59,438 nucleotides of DNA from Reclinomonas americana ATCC 50394 (Eukaryota; Jakobida; Jakobea; Jakobida): positions 19,182 to 78,619 of the forward strand of contig PS015470.1 in assembly GCA_048213135.1 (NCBI GenBank), given 5' to 3'. The translations under genes and the position numbers were made by a program. The notes under the pieces were generated by a model. That model was not told the DNA's origin and searched no databases. It was given only the letters and a program-made list of their open reading frames with translations. Positions 22,325 to 32,400 of the stretch are shown here, piece by piece (position 1 is the first letter of the stretch; the number at the start of each line of letters is the position of its first letter).

Positions 22325-22457
22325 TTTTGCGCTAACGTCGCAGGACGTTGGAAAACGAACTGCCTGCCTTCCTTACCTTGTGTGCGCCGTGAGTGGACCA
22401 CAGCGCGCGTGTGTGTCTTGAGTGTGTGTGAGTGTGAGTGTCTTTCTGAGGAGAGAG
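22325..22457. promoter_or_regulatory. Divergent promoter, copy 1 of a duplicated element
   Basis: It separates the membrane protein start (22324) from the broken kinesin ATG (22458). It contains the inverted repeat AACGTC-GCAG-GACGTT near 22333–22348 followed by TGGAAAACGAACTGCC, then a GTGTGT-rich leader. The same order recurs at 24127–24251. Confidence 0.5.
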
Positions 22458-23045
22458 ATGAGCGACACAATCAAGATCTATGGACGATCACATCGAGCAC
22501 GATGAGTTGGCCGGCAAGGGCTTTGTCGGTGAACAACACCCCCTTGCCACTCACTCACTCACTCTCTCTATTACACTCACTTCCTTGTGCTCTCTCACAC
22601 ACGCAGAGTTCTCGATCGCACGCGACGCACAAGCCGGCTACGTCAACAACTCACGAGAGAACTCAAGTTTGAGTTCAACCGCGTGTTCGACCGCGACACC
22701 CTCCAAGACGAGGTGTTTGATGTGGTGGCGCGCCCGAGTGTGGTCAGTGCGCTGGATGGGTACAACTCGCTGCGACGATTTTCGCGTACGGACAGACCGG
22801 CAGCGGTAAGACGTACACCATGACGGGCAGCACCAAGCGCTACGAGGATCGTGGTATCATTCCGCGAGTGATCTCCATGATCTTTGGTGAGCTGCAGAAG
22901 GTTTGTATGCGCAAGTCCGTGTGTCTCTCTTGCGGAAGGGTGACCACGATGAGACTGAGGAGTGTGGTGCAGCGATCGGATTATGTCTAGACGATTCACC
23001 TCGTATCTGGAGATCTACAACGAGTGCGGCTACGTGCGATGTCAC
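22333..23045 (+). pseudogene. Truncated duplicate of the kinesin-9 5' end
   Basis: This copy is nearly identical to 24127–24872 and includes the promoter, the leader, the ATG (22458) and the first motor exons with the same introns. It is broken. A deletion of about 32 bases after the ninth codon shifts frame and gives a stop at codon 16. One base is lost where the intact copy reads ENYKFEF. Five bases are inserted just before the P-loop exon segment. The resemblance stops inside the exon encoding YNECGY, and no other motor exon follows. It cannot make a motor. It could still be transcribed, since its promoter appears intact. Confidence 0.85.
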
Positions 23046-23182
23046 GGAAGTGGGCGATGATCAGATGTGCAATCTGTGTGCTCCTATCAGAACCATACCA
23101 TCCGTTCGATTGGTGGTGGTGTCTGCTGGTGATTGACTGACGCTCGGACCCCAGTCGATGTCTGGGATACGACTGCCAGCAG

Positions 23183-23998
23183 CTACGACGAGCTAGGCGA
23201 TGGGCACAACAGTGACAGTTCAGGTACTTTCAACGGCAGTTCCCAGTCTCGATCGGCGTTGCCTGCAAAGTTTCGCACAAGTGTAATTGCGAGACTGCGA
23301 GGCACCCGGTGGCCGATCTTGCCTCTGTCGCTCCGTTTTGATCACGAGCGACTTCGTCAAGTGATCAAGCATGGTGGTAAGTTTGGCGTACCTCCCGCTG
23401 ACACGCTGTCGGTCGCCGTATTACTGCCGCAGAACACAGTGAAACAGCGGCATCGTCCCCGTGGCGCGACCAAGACACAAGAAATCAGTTCCTTGGCAAG
23501 TCGTCGATGAACGAGTTTCGGGCGGTGGTGCACTGGACGTCACCGGTACGGCTGCTGGTACACTCTCCATGCCTGCGTCACCACCGCACTGTTGACGGCG
23601 GCTGTAATTGCATAGGCGAGACTCAGGTGGCCGCGTGTGAATGAACTCATTGTGTACAGATTTATCACACACAGCTGCAGTGCAGCAAAAGCTCGTCATC
23701 CGTATCGGCGCGCGTCGGCGCTGCAGTCTGGCGGGCCTCGCTCTGGACTTGTAGCACTCTCACCGTGTACGGCGCGTTCAAACTCCGTGGATCCACAATT
23801 AACAGCTGCAGCGGTGAGTGCTGGCGCAGCCTGACTCGATGTGGGGCCAGGTTCGTGCCTACCAAACGCACCAGGGCGGAATACTTCATCCATGGCCTTC
23901 ACGCTCAACCGCGACCCCGGAAGAAGGTCGCCCAGGCGCCGAGCAACGGAACGGTTGCTGGAGAAGAAGCGAAGACGAGCAGCGCTAGCAGCAGACAT
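23183..23998 (-). CDS. Small protein with mitochondrial-type N-terminus, unknown
   Basis: A six-exon model keeps frame across every junction. It starts at 23998 (MSAASAARLRFFSSNRSVAR, then KAMDE), joins LLIVDPRSLNAPYT, then TAAPTRADTDDELLLHC, then SAVNSAVVTQAWRVYQQPYR, then NTATDSVSAG, and ends DWELPLKVPELSLLCPSPSS with a TAG at 23183–23185. It is about 120 residues. The N-terminus is rich in Arg, Ser and Ala and lacks acidic residues, which suggests a mitochondrial presequence. I do not recognise the family. The gene sits between the broken and intact kinesin copies and diverges from the intact one. Support is splice-phase consistency only; the 3' exons are the weakest. Confidence 0.4.
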
Positions 23999-24251
23999 TT
24001 CTGAGACAGAAAAAATGTGTCAGAGACACCAATGGCCAATCAGGTGAGCCAACGCTCCACACACACAGACGCACACGCACGCACGCAGTTTACATTAAAT
24101 GTTGAGAAATCGAGGAACGCTTGAAGTGCACTAACGTCGCAGGACGTTGGAAAACGAACTGCCTTCCTTGTGCGCGCCGTGAGTGGACCACAACGCGCGC
24201 GTGTGTGTGTCTTGAGTGCGTGTGAGTGTGAGTGTCTTGCTGAGGAGAGAG
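23999..24251. promoter_or_regulatory. Divergent promoter, copy 2 of a duplicated element
   Basis: It lies between the small minus-strand gene (23998) and the kinesin-9 ATG (24252). From about 24127 it repeats copy 1: CTAACGTCGCAGGACGTTGG, then AAAACGAACTGCC, then GTGAGTGGACCACA and the GTGTGT leader. The part 24000–24126 is unique and contains CACACACAGACGCACACGCA. Confidence 0.5.
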
Positions 24252-27200
24252 ATGAGCGACACAATCAAGATCTATGGACGTGTGCGACCGGTGAAACGGC
24301 CGAGTGAGAGCTATCACATTGAGCACGATGAGTTGGCCGGCAAGGACTTTGTCGGTGAGCAACACCCCCTTGCTACTCACTCACTCTCTCTCTCTCTCTC
24401 TCTATTACACTCACTCCCTTGTGCTCTCTCACACACGCAGAGTTCTCGATCGCACGCGACGCACAAGCCGGCTACGTCAACAACTCACGAGAGAACTACA
24501 AGTTTGAGTTCAACCGCGTGTTCGACCGCGACACCCTCCAAGACGAGGTGTTTGATGTGGTGGCGCGCCCGAGTGTGGTCAGTGCACTGGATGGGTACAA
24601 CTCGACGATTTTCGCATACGGACAGACCGGCAGCGGTAAGACGTACACCATGACGGGCAGCACCAAGCGCTACGAGGATCGTGGCATCATTCCGCGAGTG
24701 ATCTCCATGATCTTTGGTGAGCTGCAGAAGGTTTGTATGCGCGAGTCCGTGTGTCTCTCTTGCGGAAGGGTGGCCACAATGAGACTGAGGAGTGCGGTGC
24801 GCGCAGCGATCGGACTATGTCTACACGATTCACATCTCGTATCTGGAGATCTACAACGAGTGCGGCTACGATCTGTTGCATGGCGATGATATCACGGAGA
24901 TGGACGATTTGCCGTTGCGTCTATCGTGTGATCAGCTGTGCTACGGTTGACGCTCAATCATCGCGACCATCATCGCAGCAAGGTGCAACCGCGTGAAGAT
25001 GCCGACGGCAACATGCATCTGCACAACCTGAGTGCTCGACTCGCCACTCGCGAGGAGGACGCGCTCAATCTGCTGTTCCTCGGCGATCTCAATCGTGCCG
25101 TGAGGTGTGCGATCGCACGCTTGTGTACCCTCCCTCCGGCGATTCTCCACGCTCACATGTCGTGTTTGTACGCTCACAGCGAGACACCGATGAACGAAGC
25201 CTCGTCGCGTTCGCACTGCATCTTTACGGTGATGATCGAGGCGCGTGCGGAGGGTTCGGCCATGGTGCGTCGCTCCAAGTTGCACCTGGTCGATCTGGCC
25301 GGTTCCGAGCGCGTGTACAAGACTGGTGTCAACGGAACCACGCTGCGCGAGGCCAAGGCCATCAACCTGTCGCTCCACTTTCTCCAGCAAGTGATTGTGG
25401 CACTGACAGAAGGGTGCGCGATGGAGGAGAGGAGAAGTCAAGACTCGCCGTCGTCGTTGATCATCTCACTCCTCCATTGTTTCTCCTGCCACAGCCAGTC
25501 ACACATTCCGTACCGCAACAGTCTCATGACGAGTTTGCTGCGTGACAGTCTCGGCGGCAACTGCCGCACGGCCATGATTGCCACGATGAACCCATCGGAC
25601 GAGCACTTTAACGTGAGCAGAAGCGCGATCTGTGGTGCTGTCGCTTGGTGTTCATGTCGACTGCCGTTTACAGGAGAGCATCTCGACATGTCAGTTCGCC
25701 GCACGTGTGGCGTGCATTCGACAGGCAGCTCTCGTCAACGAGGAGCTTGATCCCACTGTGGTCATCCGGCGTCTCAAGCGCGAGATTCAGGAACTGAAAG
25801 AGGAGCTCGTGTTTTATCGAGGCGAAGGCTCCTCCGAGCCGCTAACAGAGTCGGAGATGCGCAGGTGTGTCAGCGTGCTGTCTATTGAGGCGACGTAGTT
25901 GTGTCTCACTGGCGAATCGCAGAGCACGAGAGACAGTGGAATCGTACGTAACAGACCCGTCACCAGACTCCTCCCTCCCCATGGGTAATCCGGAGAAGAT
26001 CAAGGCCTTTTATGGCATCATGAAGGTCTGGTGGTGCATGCGACTGTGAGTGAGCGAGTATGGACACAAGAGAGCCCATCCATTTGTGCACAGGAATTGA
26101 TTCTGGAGGCCCGAAAGAATGCGTCGTCAGCGCCGCGTGCGGCCCCAGTCGCCGCGGCCAAGATGGTCGACTCGACTCCGCCACCGTCAGCGGCTGTTTC
26201 GTGCACCGCACGTGTGCTGTGCGAATTCAAGTGTCATGTCCCCCTCACTGTTGTTCTTGTGCGCCGCAGCCCAAGGCAGCAGCGTCTGCGTCAGCGCCGC
26301 CGGCAGCCGTCTCAGCCGCAGCTGAGGAACAGATCAATGGCCTCATGCTGCAGATTGAGGAGCGCGACTATGAAATCAGTGAGTGCTGGCGCTTGCGCTT
26401 GCGGAGGTGGCTGTGCAGCAAGATACTGACTTGCTTGACCCCGCAGACATGTTGCTGTCGTTCCTGAAGAAGCAGAAAAAATCCGGGTCCATGGTGTCGG
26501 CTGGCACACAAACGGGCCCCGAGTCGTCGTCGAGTGCCGGCGAAGTGCTGCGTGAGCGATTCTCGGACCCCACTGGCGTGCCCAACATTACCGACCGCGA
26601 CACACTGCGACAGGCGGTGCTGGCAGGTGCACCACCGCGATCACATCATGCGCGTGCCGCTCCACCGGCGGCCGTGCAGCAAATGGCCGACACAGGTTGG
26701 TGTGCATTGCACGCATCCGAGTCTGTAAGAGTGCTCACGCCAGTCGCTGCTGTGCAGACTTGCTGAGCGATCGCAACAAGGCATTCGAGGTGTTCCGCAA
26801 GAGCTACAGGAAGAACGAGGTGTTTGAGGAGCAAAAGGCCTCACTCAAGAACAAGTACGACGAGGCCAAGGTGACACACGATGCGGTGAACCTTGCGCGC
26901 AAGAACATGGGTGTGTGTGTGTCTTTTATATGCAAGGAGTTGGTTTTGCTGTGACACTCACTGATGGACACACAGATGCATTGAAGGCCCGCATCGAAGC
27001 GCTGCGTGCCGAAAAGGCATTACAGGGCCTGCTGGACAAGTCGGGATCTGTGAGCGAGACTCGCGATCCAGAAGAACTGCAGTGCTTGCGACAGATTTCA
27101 GAGGAGAAGAGAATGTTGCGTGCACGTCTTTCGATGTCTGTCAGTCTCGAGTTGAGTGGATGCTCACGGCGTCGTGCGTGCATGCAGATACAAGGAGAAC

Positions 27201-27966
27201 TTTGAGCGGCTGCGCATGCTGAAGCAGGAGATTCAGAACATTCACGTGCTGCTCGAACGAAGGTGTGTGTGCGTTCCTCGCGTAGGTTCTCTTGTCCCCG
27301 ACTCGCTCATTTACCATGCAACGTAGTCGGGAAACGCTGCAGCGCGACTTTGAGCACTGGCTCTCCATCACCATGCAGCAGGGCTCCGTGGGGGCTGCCT
27401 CTTCGGTGGGCGCCAGTGGCAGCAGTGGGGCATCTGCGCCGGTGAGTCTTGCCAGCAGAAAGAGAATGTGGGAGAGAGATGTTTCGTTGACTCTCGCGAT
27501 CGCAGGCGCGACCGGCGTGGAGCGACGGTGCTTCGATGCAGACCGTCGACTCGTCGTTCTCCTTTGGTACGAGCTCCACCATACCGCAGTCCATGTCGTC
27601 GGCACTACATCAGGTGCGCATGTGTGTGTTTATCGGCATCTGCTCTCATGGTCGTGCTTACCAACTGCGATCAGAGTTCTGTGAACGCGGGTGTCGATCG
27701 ACGAGGAAGTGGCAGTGGCAGCGTCGGAAGCAGCAGCGCCAGTGGAATGCCCCCACCTGCAGCACCCGCCCGACCCATGCCTGGTGGCACACCGCCACTG
27801 ACTGGCGACGCCGAGGCCGACGCAGGCAAGTAACCTCCCCAGTTGACTTCAACCTTTATATCGTTTCCTCATTCGCCTGTCGCTGTATCACGCAGAGATT
27901 ATGCGCTTCTACGAGGCCAGTTCCACAGTCCGACGTGCCTCCAGCTCACAGAGTCTGCGAAGGTGA
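24252..27966 (+). CDS. Kinesin-9 family motor (KIF6/KIF9-like)
   Basis: It starts MSDTIKIYGRVRPVKRPSES. The motor domain holds the P-loop [15 protein letters not shown], switch I NEASSRSHCIF, switch II KLHLVDLAGSERV, and SHIPYRNSLMTSLLRDSLGG. The neck is family-specific: NEELDPTVVIRRLKREIQEL then KEELVFYRGEGSSEPLTE. The tail resembles KIF6/KIF9, with MLLSFLKKQKKSG, RNKAFEVFRKSYRKNEVFE and FERLRMLKQEIQNIHVLLER coiled-coil stretches. It ends RASSSQSLRR with a TGA at 27964–27966. Kinesin-9 motors work on the central pair of motile cilia and in intraflagellar movement, so a flagellum is implied. A partial broken duplicate of its 5' end lies 1.8 kb upstream. Confidence 0.93.
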
Positions 27967-28053
27967 CGAACGTGAGACGGAAAAATGAAACGCAGTCCTG
28001 TGTCAAGAAGCTCATTCTGTCGTCATTCTGTCGTTGTCAGTCAGTCAGCGAGC

Positions 28054-29207
28054 ATGGTGTGTTGTGCATGCTCTCTCTCTCTCTCTCTCTCTCGCAATCT
28101 CTGTCTCTCTCTCTGCTTCCCTTCCTCACACATGCGAGCACACAGAAATTCCGGATCTGTGGCAACCTCGACGCACCCGACTGGCTGCTGGCCGAGCTGG
28201 CCTACCTCGCCAAGATTGTTGCGCACACACAAGCACACCAAGAAGCGCACAATGAGAGAGAGAGAGAGATGTGTGTGACACGCACTCGCATTCAATCATT
28301 CACTCACTCTTCCCCTCTCACACTCACACAGACATCAGTGCGTTTCAAGCTGGTGGCCACTCAAGTCGTCTCACAACTCGTCGGCAGTGGCATTGATGTT
28401 GCGTCCATACCTCACACACACACACACTCTCTCCCCATTCTCCTCTCTCATGCATGCATTCACACTGTCCAGCATGAGAAAGTGGCCAAGTTGACAGCCG
28501 AGGCGATTCCCGACTCGTCGGATCTGCGCGGAGCTCTCGCCGCACTCACATTCCTCGTGCGCAACGCTGCGCGCTACTCCATCGACGAGGACACACTGAT
28601 CAATGAGCTGCAGCAGCTCGGTCTTCCCAAGGGTGTGTGTGTGTGTGTTTGTTTGCCTCTCGCTTGTGATGTGCTGCTCACGAGTGCGTAGAGCATGCGG
28701 ATGCGCTCAAGCGGCCGTACCGAGACAACCTGGATGCGTTGCGCGCCAAGTTCAGCGAGCAGAGCATCAGATGTTGCGTCTTTTCCGAGTCTTTTTTCCT
28801 CCTTGCTTGTCTGCTGATCAATGCCTTTCTCTCTGCGTGCAGTGCCTACTGTGTCGTCGCTGGAGTGGAAGGTCAACTTTGTGGTGTCGAGCAGCAAGAG
28901 CGGGGTGCGTCCGTGTGTGCTTCCTTGTGTGTCGAACGGGCGGCTGCTGACTGTCAGATACAGAGCGCACATGAACCGTACGTGGAGCTGCTGATGGGTG
29001 TGCGCTCGGAGGAGGCACAGACGCGCAACAAGCGACCGGAGATGGTGCACTTTTCGGCCGCACGCGACAAGTTCGACGTGCTGCTCACTGGTGAGACACT
29101 CACGACAAAATGAGCTTGCTGGAAAAGAACGACTCACCCGATTGATTGCTGCAGAACTGAGCGATGCGTATCGTTTGCTGGAGTCTCTGGAGCGCGAGCT
29201 GCGATAA
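28054..29207 (+). CDS. COMMD4: COMM domain protein 4 (COMMD4)
   Basis: The first coding exon is only the ATG (28054–28056); the intron follows at once. Exon 2 (28146–28217) gives KFRICGNLDAPDWLLAELAY, matching the COMMD4 opening. Further exons give SVRFKLVATQVVSQLVGSGI, KVAKLTAEAIPDSSDLRGAL, TLINELQQLGLPKEHADAL, and the COMM domain itself: SLEWKVNFVVSSS, EPYVELLMGVRSE and KFDVLLTELSDAYRLLESLE, with a TAA at 29205–29207. COMMD4 is a subunit of the Commander/CCC complex, which works with retriever in endosomal recycling of membrane proteins. Its length, about 200 residues, is normal for the family. Introns include CT, CA and GT microsatellites. Confidence 0.9.
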
Positions 29208-29406
29208 CTGCTACGTCCTTGTGCCGCACGCTGGTTCTGGTGGAGGTGGCATGGTGGACTTCTCAGTGAATTGATATTCCGGTGCAACGAAGGGAAATCA
29301 TCGCGTCCTCTCTCGCTTGTTGAGCAGAGAGAGGGAGAGACAAAGCTGACCATGGTTGTCTCTCGTCTCGGTGTGGCATTCACTCTCCGCCTCCTATGTG
29401 TGTGAG
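29208..29406. other. Short spacer between COMMD4 and the lipid-transfer gene
   Basis: About 200 bases containing GAGAGAGGGAGAGA and pyrimidine tracts. An upstream in-frame ATG for the next gene lies at 29356, so part may be coding or leader. Confidence 0.4.
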
Positions 29407-32400
29407 ATGCATATTCTCTCTCGTGATTCACACACAATCGCACACACAGTCCTCGCCTTTCTGCGCAAGTACCTCGTCATCTTCATCCGCGGCTTCCACC
29501 GCCGCCAGTTCAAGTTCTCGCTTCTCAAAGGCCAAAGCACCCTGCGCAATGTTGGTGTGTGAGAGAGAGAGAGAGAGAGTGGAGAGTGCATTCTGTATTC
29601 TCGACATGGAGTGCTGATAATGATGTTCGCAGAACTCAACTGTGTGGTGCTCACTGACCTGCTTCGGCGGGCGGGCATTGGTCAGCTGGATGTTCGCCGT
29701 GCCTTTGTCAGCCAGTGCCTCATCGATGTTGAGTGTGTTCTGCATGCAGCAGTTGGTCATTCTCTTTCTCACTCGCATCGCACTCTCTCCTCCTGTGCAT
29801 GATCATGGCAGATCTCCATCACCAAGTTGAAGAAGAAGCCAGTGGAGATTCACCTGGAGCGAGTGGTGGTGGAGATTGAGGAGCGCGACGACTGGGAACC
29901 GTATCAGCATATTCTCGAAACACTGCTCAAACAGTATGTCGTTGAATCAGCTGCTCCCGCCCTCGTCCTCCTGCTGCTGTTTCCTCACTGGAGTATGCTT
30001 TCTGCTGCCATTGTTGGTGTTGTGAACACAAGAACGAGAGAGCCGGAGGAGGAGCAAAAGGAGTACACGCTGTCGGATCGACTGGCCGATGGCGCCACGA
30101 TCACGGTGCAGCATCTGACGGTGTTACTCCGCTTCGGCTCGGCCAAGAGTGTGCTGCGGCCGCTGCCGTTGCGCATCGATGTGCGCGGTGTGCGTGTCAC
30201 CACTGTGAACTCGTTGTGGGAGGTGCGTGTGCGGATGTACAGCTCGGGCGAAGTGTGTGAAGAGATGCTCATGATTCTCGGCGGTAGGCGGCTCCTCTCA
30301 GCGACTGCATTCCGGCGGCGGCCGGCAAGAATTCCTTGTACATGTTCCGGTCGGTGGAGATCGAGAGTCTGTCGGTGGCGCTGGTTCAAGGCAATGGCGA
30401 ACAGCTGTCACTGATTCGCGACATGCCACTCAGCATCCGAGTGCGTTCTGTCGTCGAGCACGACCGAGACTCGCGCAGTTGTTGATTTTCTTCGTGCAGT
30501 TGGCGGTCAAGAAGCGACTGAATCCGCTCATGGAGTTGTCGACGCACACCGAGATCCACATTCCGGCGTTGTCGATTGTGGCAGACAGCCAGTCGTTGGT
30601 CGAATGGGTCAGCGCGCTGCAGCATGCCGACAAGTGCATGGACCGATTGCCGCCCACTGGCCTGAGGGAACGCTTTGCCTCCATGTTGCGTGACGTCACA
30701 CACACTGTTTGCGAATGGCGATGCGGGCACCTTAACGTTGGACTTGTACGCCAGTGGAGAAATGGACCCGGATCTGCAGGAGGTCCTGGGCGTGCTGCGA
30801 TCGAGTGACCAGATGGTGGTGCGTACGCACAATCTTCTTAAGGAGGATGATGGTCGATTTCATGGCGGTGCGTGACACAGGCCGACACCGAAGCGGACTT
30901 GGCCACCATCGACGAGGACACGTCGTCCTCTGAGGAGTACACGTACTCGGCGGCTGCGCCCGGCGGATCCACACCCAGCACAATACAGGTGTGCAATCGA
31001 TTATCAAAGAAGGCAAGCTCTCGTTGTCTGACTTGTCGCTCGTGTCATTGCAGTCGCCGCTGCTGGAGCTCAACTTTCGCCCCCTCCAAGTCATGAATGT
31101 TCTCATCGACAAACTCGATGTGTGCATCATGCCCATCAGTGGTTCCCCGAGTCGTATTCGAGTCAGCGCCGCACACATTCGGGTACTGTCGCCGTGCTAC
31201 GTCCCCAGTCAAAAGCATTGGTAAGCTCACCCGCTGCCGCCCACCTGTGCAGATTACCAAGTTTCGCTTTCCTTCGCGACCACCAGAGGAGACCACCACG
31301 CAGATCCAGTTGCCGGTACTGGGCATCTACGATGAGGCCGACGAGTCGAGCCCGTCGCTGTGTATTCTAGCCTGTCTGCCACCCTCGCGTCAGCGTTTCG
31401 TTGCTCGTCGCACGTCCCTTTGAGAGGAGTGTGTGCTGACGACTCCATGGTGCAGGTGCTGCTGCGCGCGATGCACCACCCGCGCAGCCGTTTCCGGTAC
31501 TCGAACACCGACCGCTCCCTTCGTGGATCGCCGCACGACCGTTCACCGGTGCGTTCTCTCTTGTCGGCACGCTTTCTTCCATTATCACGAAGCCGATGGT
31601 GCGACGTTGCGTGCAGATCTGCATGACCAGGGCCTGGTGATTCGCATGGTCAAATCGTACCCACCGCCGGCCAAACCCGCCATCCCAAAACACATGGAAC
31701 TCCGTGTGTACCCGTGCGAGGTTGGGAGTGGCGATCGTAAGTATTATCGCCGAAGCTGACTCACGCCGATGTGTGTGCCTGCAGATTACTCTATCCCTTC
31801 CGTTCCTCTCCAGAGTCATGGTGCTCGTCAAGCAGATTGCGGAGATGCAGGAGCGCTCGCCGTTGCCCGAGTACGAGTTTGAGCGTGATTTCAATCGCAA
31901 TCAGTCCATGCACATTGAGTTGGACAGCATGAGCTTCCGATTGCCTGCCGACGGTGTGTACGATGGCTCGCCAGTGGTGCAACTTGTCGCGGAGAAATGT
32001 TGCGTGCCCACACACGCTCCCGACTCCGTCGCACCACTCTTATCGTGCGGTCCGTCGTTGCAGTGTCTGTGCGCATGCCGAGTGCAGAGTTTGACGTGTT
32101 GCCCATCCACGACCCCATCTTTGGCTTGGATGTGGCGGAAATGCGCGACCTTCGGCACACGATGCAAGCGATTGGTGCCAATCTGTGGAGCATGTTTGAC
32201 ACGAGATATCAGGTGTGTGAACGTGAGAGAGAATGGACAGATGTGAACGCTGTGTGACGCTCCCGCCTACTGCAGGTGACTTGTAACAACCTGTATGTGC
32301 GGATGAAGGACGAGCATGCGCAAATGTCGCATTTGGTGGAGCCATTCAGGTTGCGACTGCATGCCGCCCTTGTTTCAGATCCGTTGGTACGTGTGGTGCG

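Noticed and set aside
22459-23110. A second functional kinesin gene
   Set aside because: The early stop, frameshifts and missing motor exons make a functional product impossible.
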